Shown here one piece after another: positions 7,300 to 16,172 of a stretch of 64,000 bases of DNA. This DNA comes from UBA2334 sp964396895 (GTDB lineage: Bacteria > Pseudomonadota > Gammaproteobacteria > Burkholderiales > Burkholderiaceae_C). The position numbers and the translations under genes were made by a program. The stretch is taken from NCBI GenBank assembly GCA_964396895.1, contig CAYNGJ010000010.1:71287-135286 (forward strand), read 5' to 3'. Position 1 is the first letter of the stretch. Each line of letters begins with the position of its first letter. The notes under the pieces are model-generated. The model made no database searches and was not told the origin of the DNA. It saw only the letters and a list, made by a program, of their open reading frames with translations.

Positions 7300-9756
7300 T
7301 CAGCGCTTGAGCCCCTGCAATTTGGAAAAGGCCGAGGCCATGGCCGATGGCGACTGCTCCCGCTCGTTGCGGTGCTGACCCACCCCGCCCCGCTGCTGGC
7401 GGTTGGCGGGCTCAAAGCGGTTGTCGCCCGAGGCTCGGCCGCCAGGGCCGTCCTTGCGCGCCGGGGCGGCGTCCAGCTTCATGGACAGGCCGATGCGCTT
7501 GCGCGCCACGTCCACCTCCATCACCTTGACCCGCACGATGTCGCCGGTTTTGACCACCTCGCGCGCGTCGGTCACGAACTTGTGGCTGAGCTGGCTCACA
7601 TGCACCAGCCCGTCCTGGTGCACGCCCAGGTCAATGAATGCGCCAAACTGCGCCACGTTGCTGACCGTGCCCTCCAAAATCATGCCCTCCGTCAGGTCTT
7701 TGATGTCTTCCACACCGTCGTTGAATCGGGCCACCTTGAAGTCGGGCCGGGGGTCGCGGCCTGGCTTTTCCAGCTCGCTCAGGATGTCTTTGACGGTGAT
7801 GACACCAAACTTGTCGTTGACCAGCAGCTCAGGACGCAGGGTTTTGAGCACGTCGCTGCGGCCCATCACCTCGGTGATGGGCTTGGCGGTTTTGAGCAAA
7901 ATGTGCTCAACCAGGGGGTAGGTTTCGGGGTGCACGCCCGTCATGTCCAGCGGGTTGCTGCCGCCGCGAATGCGCAAGAAGCCCGCGCTTTGTTCAAAGG
8001 TTTTGGCCCCCAGGCCGCTGACTTCCATCAGTTGCTGGCGGGTTTTGAAGGCGCCGTTGGCCTCGCGCCAGCGCACCACGGCCTTGGCCACCGTGCCGCT
8101 CAGGCCCGACACCCGCGCCAGCAACGGCGCGCTGGCGGTGTTCAGGTCCACGCCCACGGCGTTCACGCAGTCTTCCACCACGGATTCCAGGGTGCGGGCG
8201 AGCTCGCTCTGGTTCACGTCGTGCTGGTACTGGCCCACGCCAATGCTTTTGGGGTCAATCTTGACCAACTCGGCCAGCGGGTCTTGCAGGCGGCGGGCAA
8301 TGCTGGCCGCGCCGCGCAGGCTCACGTCCACGTCGGGCATTTCTTGGCTGGCGTATTCGCTGGCGCTGTACACCGACGCGCCCGCCTCGCTCACCACCAC
8401 TTTTTGCATGGCATGGCAGGGGTGGCCGGGCTCGGTGCCCTTGTCGATGAGCTTGATGAGGTCAGCGGCCAGCTTGTCGGTCTCGCGGCTGGCGGTGCCG
8501 TTGCCAATGGCGATCAGGTTCACGCCGTGCTGCTCGCACAGCTTGGCCAGCGTGTGCAGGCTGCCGTCCCAGTCGCGCCGGGGCTCGTGCGGGTACACGG
8601 TGCTGGTGGCCACCAGCTTGCCCGTGGCATCGACCACGGCCACCTTCACGCCGGTGCGGATGCCGGGGTCCAGGCCCATGACGGTTTTGGGCCCGGCGGG
8701 CGCGGCCAGCAACAGGTCGCGCAGGTTGTCGGCAAACACCTTGATGGCGGTTTGCTCCGCCGACTCGCGCAGGCGGGCAAACAGGTCGCGCTCGGTGGAC
8801 AAACTCAGTTTGACGCGCCACGTCCAGGCCACGCACTTGCGCAACAGGTCGTCGGCCGCCCTGCCCTGGTGCCGCCAGCCCAGGTGCACCGCAATTTTCC
8901 CCTCGGCCAGCGAGGGCACGGCAGCGGGCTTTTTATAAGTAGCAGACTTTTTAATGTCATCAAGCGCTGGAGTGCTTTTTTGATCAATATTTTGTCCCAC
9001 AGCGTTCAACTCAGGGGCCTGCAGTTTCACGTCCAGAATTTCCAGCGCCCGGCCCCGGAACACGGCCAGCGCCCGGTGCGAGGGCACGCGGGCCATGGGT
9101 TCGTCGTAGTCAAAGTAATCGCGGAACTTGGCCACATCGGGGTGGGCCTCGTCTTTGCCCGCGGCGAGTGAGCTGCGCAGCAGGCCTTCGGCCCACAACC
9201 ACTCGCGCAGGGTTTGCACCAGTGTGGCGTCCTCGGCCCAGCGCTCGGACAGGATGTCGCGCACACCGTCCAGCACGGCCAGCGGGTTGGAAAAATCGGT
9301 GCCTTCGGGGTCGCCCACGGGGCGCACAAACGCCTGGGCTTGGGCCAGCGGCTCCAGCGTGGGGTTGGCCAACAGGCGGTCGGCCAGGGGCTCAATGCCG
9401 GCCTCGCGCGCCATCATGCCCTTGGTGCGGCGCTTGGGCTTGTAGGGCAGGTACAGGTCTTCCAGTTCCTGCTTGGTGGGCGCGGCCTCGACGGCGGCGC
9501 GCAGCTCGGGCGTGAGCTTGCCCTGCTCTTCAATGCTTTTGAGGATGGTGGCGCGGCGGTCCTCCAACTCGCGCAGGTAGGACAGGCGGGCTTCGATCTC
9601 GCGCATCTGGATGTCGTCCAGGCCACCCGTGGCTTCCTTGCGGTAGCGGGAAATGAAGGGCACGGTGGCCCCGCCGTCCAACAATTCCACAGCCACCTGC
9701 ACCTGGCGAGGCTGAACTTTGATTTCCTGGGCGATCTGCGTGACGATGTGGTGCAT
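7300..9756 (-). CDS. tex: Transcription accessory protein Tex (S1 RNA-binding)
   Basis: An 818-residue Tex protein, a cytoplasmic nucleic-acid-binding factor tied to transcription and RNA homeostasis. The N-terminal Tex region (DGGATVPFISRYRKEATGGL) is followed by the YqgF/RNase H-like core (MGLDPGIRTGVKVAVVD), helix-hairpin-helix motifs (VNLNTA-type segment NTASAPLLARVSGL), and a C-terminal S1 domain (GMILEGTVSNVAQFGAFIDLG). A basic, low-complexity tail follows. The ATG at 9756 was chosen over an upstream TTG. About 20-25 residues near 255-275 (KSTPALDDIKKSATYKK) have no counterpart in the Tex sequences I know and coincide with a dispersed repeat. Confidence 0.95.
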   Translation of the reverse strand: MHHIVTQIAQEIKVQPRQVQVAVELLDGGATVPFISRYRKEATGGLDDIQMREIEARLSYLRELEDRRATILKSIEEQGKLTPELRAAVEAAPTKQELEDLYLPYKPKRRTKGMMAREAGIEPLADRLLANPTLEPLAQAQAFVRPVGDPEGTDFSNPLAVLDGVRDILSERWAEDATLVQTLREWLWAEGLLRSSLAAGKDEAHPDVAKFRDYFDYDEPMARVPSHRALAVFRGRALEILDVKLQAPELNAVGQNIDQKSTPALDDIKKSATYKKPAAVPSLAEGKIAVHLGWRHQGRAADDLLRKCVAWTWRVKLSLSTERDLFARLRESAEQTAIKVFADNLRDLLLAAPAGPKTVMGLDPGIRTGVKVAVVDATGKLVATSTVYPHEPRRDWDGSLHTLAKLCEQHGVNLIAIGNGTASRETDKLAADLIKLIDKGTEPGHPCHAMQKVVVSEAGASVYSASEYASQEMPDVDVSLRGAASIARRLQDPLAELVKIDPKSIGVGQYQHDVNQSELARTLESVVEDCVNAVGVDLNTASAPLLARVSGLSGTVAKAVVRWREANGAFKTRQQLMEVSGLGAKTFEQSAGFLRIRGGSNPLDMTGVHPETYPLVEHILLKTAKPITEVMGRSDVLKTLRPELLVNDKFGVITVKDILSELEKPGRDPRPDFKVARFNDGVEDIKDLTEGMILEGTVSNVAQFGAFIDLGVHQDGLVHVSQLSHKFVTDAREVVKTGDIVRVKVMEVDVARKRIGLSMKLDAAPARKDGPGGRASGDNRFEPANRQQRGGVGQHRNEREQSPSAMASAFSKLQGLKR
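8931..8992 (+). repeat. Dispersed ~60-bp repeat, copy 1 (in frame within tex)
   Basis: AT-richer block containing TAGCAGACTTTTTAATG, CATCAAGCGCTGGAG and TGCTTTTTTGATCAATA. It matches, by eye, the other copies listed here: an AGCTA-type end, a central AAGCGCT and a G(G)CC/GCTTTTT end. It leaves the tex reading frame open and adds about 20 codons. Confidence 0.6.
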
Positions 9757-9862
9757 GGACGGGGGCAACAAATGTGGGGCACGGCAACGTCAGGCGGCCC
9801 CTGGGGTTCAAAGGGCGCAAAGTGTGCCACAGGCCACTGGCGGCCCAGGGCACGGCCCCCCG

Positions 9863-11008
9863 TCAGGCGGGTGTGGCTGCACTGCCACCGGCCATCACCC
9901 GGTTTCGCCCCGCCGCCTTGGCCGCGTACAGTGCTTGGTCTGCCGTGGCAATCAACTGGTCGCCGGTGCGCCCGTCGTCCGGGTAGGTGGCCACACCGAA
10001 GGACGCCGTGACACGGATGAGTTGCCCGCCGTAGGCCACCAGCTGCTCCGCCAGGGCAATGCGCAACTGCTCGGCGCGCCCCACCGCGCTGGCCTGCGTC
10101 ATGTGTGGCGACACCAGCAAGAACTCCTCGCCACCGTAGCGGCAGTACACATCGCTGCCGCGAGCAAGGTTTTTCATCAGCGCACCGAACACCCGCAGCA
10201 CTTCATCGCCCGCCAGGTGGCCGTGCTCGTCGTTGACGCGTTTGAAATGGTCCAGGTCACCCAGGATGACGCTGATGGGGTGGCCATGGCGCTGCGCCGC
10301 AATCAACTCCCGCTGCAGCGTTTCCTCCAGGTAGCGGCGGTTAAACAGACCGGTCAGCGCATCGTGGGTGGACTGTTCCCGCAGCTCTTCTTGCAGCGCC
10401 AGCACCGCCCGCTCGGCCTGCAATCGCTCGGTGACGTCGATGACCAAACCAATGAGCGCGCGCCGACCTTTGATGTCCATGGCGGTGGCGCGCAGCTCAA
10501 TGTCGATGACCTGACCACCTTTGCGCACCCCTCGGATCAGGGCATCGGTGCTCTCGGTCAGGCCTTGCAGTTGCTGGCGCGTCAGCGTCGCCAGCTTGGG
10601 ATGGTCGACTGGCGGCACCAGTGCCAGCGGGTGCAGCCCCACGATTTCGTCGACCCCATACCCGAACATCTGGGCGAACTTGGCGTTGGCGTAGCTCAGC
10701 AGGTCGCTCTCAATGATGGCAATGCCCACCAGCGACTGGTTGACCAGGCCGCGAAACTTCGCCTCCGATTCGCGCAATGCACGGTTGATTTTTTCGTTCT
10801 CCAGCAAGGCCGCCTGCAGCTCGGCGGTGCGTTTGCGCACCTGTTCTTCCAGCAAGATGGCCGTCTGAAACAGGCTGAAGTCCGACCCCTGCACGCTGGT
10901 GTTGCGCTCGGCGCGGTCCATCAGCGAGCGGATGATTTTGTTGAGCCGACCCACCTCTCGCTGGTGGGCCAGCGCCTCGGGGGAGTCTGGCGGTGCGGCA
11001 TCAGCCAT
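9863..11008 (-). CDS. PAS-GGDEF diguanylate cyclase
   Basis: A 381-residue soluble protein. An N-terminal coiled region (about 30-100, with EEQVRKRTAELQAALLENEK) is followed by a PAS domain (about 105-220) and a GGDEF domain ending near 370. The active-site motif GGEEF is intact and an RGSD inhibitory (I-site) motif sits five residues ahead of it, so it should make cyclic di-GMP with product inhibition. The ATG at 11008 overlaps the stop of the upstream FIST gene by 8 bp, indicating coupled translation and probably a shared signalling role. Confidence 0.9.
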   Translation of the reverse strand: MADAAPPDSPEALAHQREVGRLNKIIRSLMDRAERNTSVQGSDFSLFQTAILLEEQVRKRTAELQAALLENEKINRALRESEAKFRGLVNQSLVGIAIIESDLLSYANAKFAQMFGYGVDEIVGLHPLALVPPVDHPKLATLTRQQLQGLTESTDALIRGVRKGGQVIDIELRATAMDIKGRRALIGLVIDVTERLQAERAVLALQEELREQSTHDALTGLFNRRYLEETLQRELIAAQRHGHPISVILGDLDHFKRVNDEHGHLAGDEVLRVFGALMKNLARGSDVYCRYGGEEFLLVSPHMTQASAVGRAEQLRIALAEQLVAYGGQLIRVTASFGVATYPDDGRTGDQLIATADQALYAAKAAGRNRVMAGGSAATPA

Positions 11009-12170
11009 GGTCTGCGCCCTCAGGTACCTCAGCGGCCCCTGCGCTCCCGATGGCCAGTCCCACCAGGGTCTGGTTGACGTGCACGCCGTTGAACTGCTCA
11101 CCGTAGGTGTTGAAGCCGACCGCCTGGCAGGCTTGCAGCGTCTGCGCCACCGCCGGTGTCAGGCCGCACTGCGCAATTTCCAGCTTGCGCAAGATGCAGT
11201 CGAACACCAGCAGCAGTTGCAGGGGGCCAACGTCGGCCTGCACCTGCGCCAGTACCTCGGCCAGGTTGGTCTGCAGGTCCACCCCCTTGGCCACGCGCAG
11301 CACCAAGCCGTCTTCGATGGCACAAAAAAACGTCAGGCTGCCGTCGGCGTTGGCCTTCTGGATGGAGCGGACGTAGTTCGTCCCATCGATCATCACCACC
11401 ACCGGCCACGCCGCAAAACGGCCCGGGTCCAGGTCGCCAACCGCCAGGCCCAGGATGCGGGCGTACTCCTCGGCCGCCGGAAGGCCATTGATTTCCCGAA
11501 CGATGCGGTTGGCGGCGTCGGCGTCGGTCACCACCAGCCGTTCATCGGTCGCGACGAAATGCTGGGTCTTGAACAGTTTGAACGGCGCATTGGGCTTGAG
11601 CAACACCAGCACGGCACTGTCGACGTGAAAAGCACCGTCGCAAAACACCTGGGTGTGTCCGAAATCCAGGCCGTCGCCCGCAGACCCCCCAGCCAAAGGC
11701 CATCGCCCCAGTGCGTTTTGCAGCGACCGGGTGACCGGCTCCTCTCGCTTGGACATGCCATCGATGAGCAGCAACGCCACGCAGTTGTCGGCATCGGCAT
11801 CGGGTGCCAGGCTTTCCATGCGCTGCATCAGTCCCTGGGCCAGGGCCTGACCTTGCCCCATCTCGAAGTGCTGCAAGAAACCGATGCGGCCACTGACGGC
11901 CACGCAGCCGTCACCCGAAAAGCTCGCGCCGGAAAGGCTGCCGTCCTGGCAACCCAGGGGGCCCATCTCACCCGCCGACGTGCACCCCACCACCTGGACG
12001 CCCACGAACAAGCGGTTCATCTCAGCGGCGAGGGCGTCCAGGTCGTGGGCACTGGAACAGAAAAACAGCACCAGCCCGGCGTCGGGCTGTTGAACCTGGG
12101 CGTGGAATTCTTGGACGGCCAGACGAGCGTCGGGTGCGACGGATTGGCCACGGCGAACGGTGGTGGGCAC
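11001..12170 (-). CDS. FIST N/C sensory domain protein
   Basis: A 389-residue stand-alone FIST protein: FIST_N (about 25-225, with VVGCTSAGEMGP and FSGDGCVAVSGRIGF) plus FIST_C (about 230-370). FIST is a predicted small-ligand sensor, often fused to kinases, cyclases or chemoreceptors. The GTG at 12170 is preferred because AAGGAG lies a few bases upstream, whereas the longer ORF has no ribosome site. Its stop overlaps the start of the PAS-GGDEF gene, so it probably supplies sensory input to that cyclase. The partnership is inferred from gene order. Confidence 0.85.
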   Translation of the reverse strand: MPTTVRRGQSVAPDARLAVQEFHAQVQQPDAGLVLFFCSSAHDLDALAAEMNRLFVGVQVVGCTSAGEMGPLGCQDGSLSGASFSGDGCVAVSGRIGFLQHFEMGQGQALAQGLMQRMESLAPDADADNCVALLLIDGMSKREEPVTRSLQNALGRWPLAGGSAGDGLDFGHTQVFCDGAFHVDSAVLVLLKPNAPFKLFKTQHFVATDERLVVTDADAANRIVREINGLPAAEEYARILGLAVGDLDPGRFAAWPVVVMIDGTNYVRSIQKANADGSLTFFCAIEDGLVLRVAKGVDLQTNLAEVLAQVQADVGPLQLLLVFDCILRKLEIAQCGLTPAVAQTLQACQAVGFNTYGEQFNGVHVNQTLVGLAIGSAGAAEVPEGADHG

Positions 12171-12385
12171 GTGAGTCTCCTTGTTGTTGTGCTGGTTAAA
12201 GACTCGCCCATGGGCAGAGCAAAGCGCCAACCCATGATAGCCAAGGGCCTCCCAGGCGTGTGTTTTTTTCACATCCCACACGGGCTATCCCACGGCGGCA
12301 GTGCGGTGTCATGTGGGGGCATGAACGGTCAGGCCTCTGTACCCCTGCGGGTAAAATGGCCTCTCAAAACAAAACAGGGACTGCC

Positions 12386-13693
12386 ATGCGATTTCAAGTG
12401 ACTTTGCAGGGTTTGGAGGCCGTGCTGAACGCGGTACCGGACAGCTTGTTTCTGCTGGATCCGGACACCTCCAGCATCCTCTACTGCAACCGGGCGGCGC
12501 ACGAGGAACTGGGCTACGCGCCCGAAGACCTGCTGGGCCACTCCGTGCTCAGCCTGCAAAAAGACGTGACCGGACTGCCGCAGTGGAGCCAGATTGCCGA
12601 GGTCATCCGCCAGGCCAGCCCCTACGTCTTTGTGGGCCGCCACCGCCACCGCGATGGCCATGAAATCAGCGTGGAGGTGCACACCAACACCTTTGAGTTC
12701 GACGGGCACATGTACTTTCTGTCGTCGGCCCGCAACATCGGCAACCGCACCCTGCTGGACAACGACACCCTGACCCGCGACGCCCATCTGCTGTTCGCCC
12801 TCAACGAGGCATCCGACGGCATGTGGGACTGGCACATTCCCACGGGCAACGTGTATTTCAGCCCCCAGCTCAAGCGCATGCTGGGCTATGGGCCGCACGA
12901 ACTGTCGCCCACGGTGGAGAGTTGGACGGCCAACGTGCACCCCGACGACCAGATCCGCGTGTTTCAGGTGATGGACCAGCACCTGAAAGGCGAACGCGAA
13001 CGCTATGAGGCGCAATACCGCCTGAGAAACCGCAACGGCCACTATCTGTGGGTGAACGACCGTGGCCGGGTGTGTGAGCGCGACGCCCAGCAGGCCCCCA
13101 CCCGGGTGGTGGGCATGGTGCAAAACATCACCGACCAGAAAATGCTGGAACTGGAGCTGATGCAGCAGGCCTCACACGACAGCCTCACCGGCTTGCGCAA
13201 CCGCCGCGAAGCAGAGCAGGCCTTGGTGGCCCAGCTGTCCACCTGCCAGCGCCTGGACGTGCCCTTGGGCGTGTGCCTGTTTGACCTGGACCATTTCAAG
13301 CAAATCAACGACGTGCACGGCCACCTGGTGGGTGACCGCGTGCTGGTTCGGGTGGCGCAGCACCTGAGCCAGAGTCTGCGGGGCTCGGACGCCCTGTTTC
13401 GCTGGGGCGGCGAAGAATTTTTGCTGCTGGTCCCCGGCCTGGGCGTGGGCGACATGCTGCAACTGGGACAAAAACTGTGTGCCGAATTTGCCTCCCTGTC
13501 CTGGGAGGACCTGCCCGGCATCGGACCGGTCACCGCCAGCTTTGGCATGGCCGTCATGCCCGAGCACGGGTCAACTCCCGCCGAATTGCTGCTGGCCGCT
13601 GACACGGCGCTCTACAGCGCCAAGGCCGCTGGCCGCCACTGCGTGCGCATGGCCCAGCCGCTGCCGCCACCGGCACTGTCGGTCGTGGCCTGA
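12386..13693 (+). CDS. PAS-PAS-GGDEF diguanylate cyclase
   Basis: A 435-residue soluble protein. A first PAS region (about 10-125) and a second PAS/PAC (about 135-260, with MWDWHIPTGNVYFSPQLKRM and a VVGMVQNITDQK end) precede a GGDEF domain (about 265-420). The active site GGEEF is complete, and RGSD five residues upstream supplies an I-site. Cyclic di-GMP synthesis under product control is therefore likely. The start is the ATG at 12386, with CAGGGA upstream. It is transcribed away from the FIST/GGDEF pair, separated by about 215 bp. Confidence 0.88.
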   Translation: MRFQVTLQGLEAVLNAVPDSLFLLDPDTSSILYCNRAAHEELGYAPEDLLGHSVLSLQKDVTGLPQWSQIAEVIRQASPYVFVGRHRHRDGHEISVEVHTNTFEFDGHMYFLSSARNIGNRTLLDNDTLTRDAHLLFALNEASDGMWDWHIPTGNVYFSPQLKRMLGYGPHELSPTVESWTANVHPDDQIRVFQVMDQHLKGERERYEAQYRLRNRNGHYLWVNDRGRVCERDAQQAPTRVVGMVQNITDQKMLELELMQQASHDSLTGLRNRREAEQALVAQLSTCQRLDVPLGVCLFDLDHFKQINDVHGHLVGDRVLVRVAQHLSQSLRGSDALFRWGGEEFLLLVPGLGVGDMLQLGQKLCAEFASLSWEDLPGIGPVTASFGMAVMPEHGSTPAELLLAADTALYSAKAAGRHCVRMAQPLPPPALSVVA

Positions 13694-13745
13694 GGGCTGC
13701 ACAAAGGCTGCGCGAATGCGGCGTGAAGGCTGCGGCACCCGGGGC

Positions 13746-14648
13746 TCAGCCCCTCAGGGCTGCGCGCAGCTTGGCACCCACGTCAGGGCGCTCGGCGAAC
13801 GGATCGGGTGGGTTGTGTCCTTGCACCACCGCCTCCAGGCGCTGGGTCACATTGCCCAGGGCCTGCGGATGGCTGTAGATGTAGAACTGGTTGGCTTCGA
13901 TGGCGGCAAACACCTTGGCCGCCACATCGGCCGCCGACACCTTGCCGCTGCTCACCGCTTTTTGGCTCATGGCCTGGCCAATGAGCTGGCTTTGGGTGGG
14001 CTGCTCATCGGCCAAGGCGCCGGGACGGTTGCGGTGGCTGTGGGCAATGCCGGTGGGCACAAAGTAGGGGCACAGCACGCTGGCCCCCACTTGGTCGGTC
14101 ACCAGTGACAGGTCTTGGTACAGCGTTTCGCTCAGGGCCACCACGGCGTGCTTGCTCACGTTGTAAATGCCCATGTTGGGCGCGGTCAGCAGCCCCGCCA
14201 TGCTGGCGGTGTTGACGATGTGGCCTTGCCAGGTGGGGTCGGCCTTGGCGGCGGCCAGCATGTGCGGCGTGAAGCAGCGCACGCCGTGGATGACGCCCCA
14301 CAGGTTGACGCCCAATACCCATTGCCAGTCGGCCACGGAGTTTTCCCACACCAGCCCGCCACTGCCCACACCGGCGTTGTTGAACACAAAATGCGGCGCA
14401 CCAAACTGGGCCACCACCTCGGCGGCCAGGGTGTCCATGGCCTCGGTGTTGGACACGTCCACGCGCCGGGCCATGGTGGTCACGCCGGTGGCGACCAACT
14501 CTGCCTCAGCGGCGGCCAGGGCGTCGGCTTGCACATCGACCAGCACCAGGTTCATGCCGCGCGCAGCGGCGATGCGGGCGCATTCCAAGCCAAAACCGGA
14601 GCCTGCACCGGTGAGCACGGCGGTTTTGCCGACGAAATCAGAAATCAT
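13746..14648 (-). CDS. Short-chain dehydrogenase/reductase
   Basis: A 300-residue classical-type SDR. The cofactor loop is TGAGSGFG near the N-terminus, followed by NNAGVGSG and the catalytic YNVSK with a preceding serine in VNTASMAG. It is probably NAD(P)-dependent oxidation or reduction of a hydroxyl/keto group; the substrate is not evident. The ATG at 14648 has a GGAG site just upstream and overlaps the end of the GNAT gene. The stop codon sits within a GGGGCTCAGCCCC palindrome that may act in termination. Confidence 0.85.
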   Translation of the reverse strand: MISDFVGKTAVLTGAGSGFGLECARIAAARGMNLVLVDVQADALAAAEAELVATGVTTMARRVDVSNTEAMDTLAAEVVAQFGAPHFVFNNAGVGSGGLVWENSVADWQWVLGVNLWGVIHGVRCFTPHMLAAAKADPTWQGHIVNTASMAGLLTAPNMGIYNVSKHAVVALSETLYQDLSLVTDQVGASVLCPYFVPTGIAHSHRNRPGALADEQPTQSQLIGQAMSQKAVSSGKVSAADVAAKVFAAIEANQFYIYSHPQALGNVTQRLEAVVQGHNPPDPFAERPDVGAKLRAALRG

Positions 14649-15174
14649 GGGGTTCTCCAGGGGGTGTGGGGGGGTCAGCGGGGCGCAGCATTTCCACATG
14701 GGCAATGCCGTCCTCGTCGTAGGGGGGGCTGTCGGTCACAAAGCCGTGGCGGCCATAAAAGCTTTGCAGGTGGGCCTGGGCGCCTATGCGGATGGGCTGT
14801 GCGCCCCACAGCCCCTGCAGTTCGTCACAGGCCCGAGCCATGAGGGTGTGCCCCAGCGCCAAGCCGCGGGCGGCGGGCGACGTGACCACCCGCCCAATGC
14901 TGGCCTGCGGGTATTTGAGGCCCGCAGGCACCAGGCGGGCGGCGGCCAGCAACTGGCCAGCGGCGTCCCAGGCCAGCAGGTGGTGACAGGCGGGGTCGGC
15001 ACCGTCCATGTCCTGGAACACGCAGGCCTGCTCCACCACAAACACCGCCGTGCGCAACTGCAGCCAGGCGTACAACTGCGTCACCGACAACTGGTCAAAC
15101 GCCAGGCACTGCCAAGACAGCCCCTGGGAAGACGCGGTTGACGGCTGGGCCGGCGATGAAGCGACCGGGGTCAT
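14638..15174 (-). CDS. GNAT-family acetyltransferase, ElaA-like
   Basis: A 178-residue GNAT protein resembling ElaA: LRTAVFVVEQACVFQDMDG at the N-terminal side and the acetyl-CoA-binding segment SIGRVVTSPAARGLALGHTL in the middle. The C-terminal FYGRHGFV also fits. Substrate unknown. Its ATG overlaps the stop of the upstream GST gene (ATGA), and its own end overlaps the start of the SDR, so GST-GNAT-SDR are translationally linked. Confidence 0.85.
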   Translation of the reverse strand: MTPVASSPAQPSTASSQGLSWQCLAFDQLSVTQLYAWLQLRTAVFVVEQACVFQDMDGADPACHHLLAWDAAGQLLAAARLVPAGLKYPQASIGRVVTSPAARGLALGHTLMARACDELQGLWGAQPIRIGAQAHLQSFYGRHGFVTDSPPYDEDGIAHVEMLRPADPPTPPGEPHDF

Positions 15175-16160
15175 GCCGCTTTCAGCACGTAACCCACGCG
15201 GGGAAAGTGCACGCGCACGGCACCGGCCCGCTCGTCGGTGCGCAGCAGGGTGTAGCGGGTGCGCGTGGCGGCCAGCAGCGTGCCCGCCGTGGCCTCGGGG
15301 CCAAAGCTCTCGGCGGCGATGGTGACGTCAGCGCCCAGCGCCAAACCGTGTTCGTCCTGAAACACCCCGTCGTCGGGGAAAAAATTCAAGCTTTTTTGGC
15401 CGCCAGCGATTGATGCGCTTGCACTGGCAGCTATCGCCTCCGCAGCAGTGCTTTTGACCATGTCGCCATGGCCAATGGCGGCCATGCGGGCCAACCAGTC
15501 TTGGACCGCGGGGGTGGCGTCGAACACGTCGGCCAGCACAGGCACGCGGGTCTGGGTGAACCACAGCGGGTGGTAGGCGGCAAAGTCGGCCAGGCTGGGC
15601 GCACTGCCCAGCAGGTAGGCGGTGGCCCCGCCCTGCTCGTGCAGCATGTCGGACAGGCGACGCAAATAACTCTTGTAGGCGGCCGCGCCGTCGGCCGGGC
15701 GGATGCGCACCATGCCGGTGGACATGGCGGCGCGGTCGGCCCCGAAGGCCTTGGCGGCTTCGACGGGCATGCCCGCCATGGCCTGGGCCGCGCCCTTGGG
15801 CTGAAAGTTGTAGGCCATGGCGGCCCAGAACAGCTGGGTGTCGGCCCACTGGGCCACGGTGCGGTTGAGCCCCTTGTGCCCCTCGGGGAAAAACGAGGGC
15901 GTGGGGGCCAGGTGCTCCAGCACGGTGGCAATGAGGGACGTGTCGCAAAACACATCGTTGCCGATTTGCAAAAACGGCGTCTTGCGGTAGCCGCCAGTCA
16001 GCGCCACCACGTCGGGCTTGGGCGCGATGCTGGGCACGATGACCGACTTCCAAGTCAACTGTTTGTGGCCCAGCATCAGCCGCACCTTCTCGGCGAAGGG
16101 CGACATGGGGTAGTGGTGCAGGTAAATATCTGGCGTGGTGTCGGGCAGGGCTTCAGACAT
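15171..16160 (-). CDS. Glutathione S-transferase family protein with C-terminal extension
   Basis: A 329-residue protein. A thioredoxin-like GST N-terminal domain (LHHYPMSPFAEKVRLMLG, residues 14-90) and a helical C-terminal half (about 100-230) are followed by an extra domain of about 70 residues. It probably acts in glutathione-dependent detoxification or isomerisation. The linker at about 242-260 (AAEAIAASASASIAGGQK) coincides with a dispersed DNA repeat and is alanine/serine-rich, so it may be a tolerated insertion. The stop overlaps the GNAT start by four bases. Confidence 0.8.
   Translation of the reverse strand: MSEALPDTTPDIYLHHYPMSPFAEKVRLMLGHKQLTWKSVIVPSIAPKPDVVALTGGYRKTPFLQIGNDVFCDTSLIATVLEHLAPTPSFFPEGHKGLNRTVAQWADTQLFWAAMAYNFQPKGAAQAMAGMPVEAAKAFGADRAAMSTGMVRIRPADGAAAYKSYLRRLSDMLHEQGGATAYLLGSAPSLADFAAYHPLWFTQTRVPVLADVFDATPAVQDWLARMAAIGHGDMVKSTAAEAIAASASASIAGGQKSLNFFPDDGVFQDEHGLALGADVTIAAESFGPEATAGTLLAATRTRYTLLRTDERAGAVRVHFPRVGYVLKAA
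15381..15435 (+). repeat. Dispersed repeat, copy 2 (in frame within GST gene)
   Basis: Contains AAGCTTTTTTGGCCGCCAGC, then GATTGATGCGCTTG and CACTGGCAGCTATC. The GGCC-CCAGCG end and the AGCTATC end are shared with the other copies. The surrounding gene stays open across it. Confidence 0.6.
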
Positions 16161-16172
16161 GGGGAGCCTCCA

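Noticed and set aside
7192..9171. 659-residue plus-strand ORF
   Set aside because: Antisense shadow of tex, which has full family identity.
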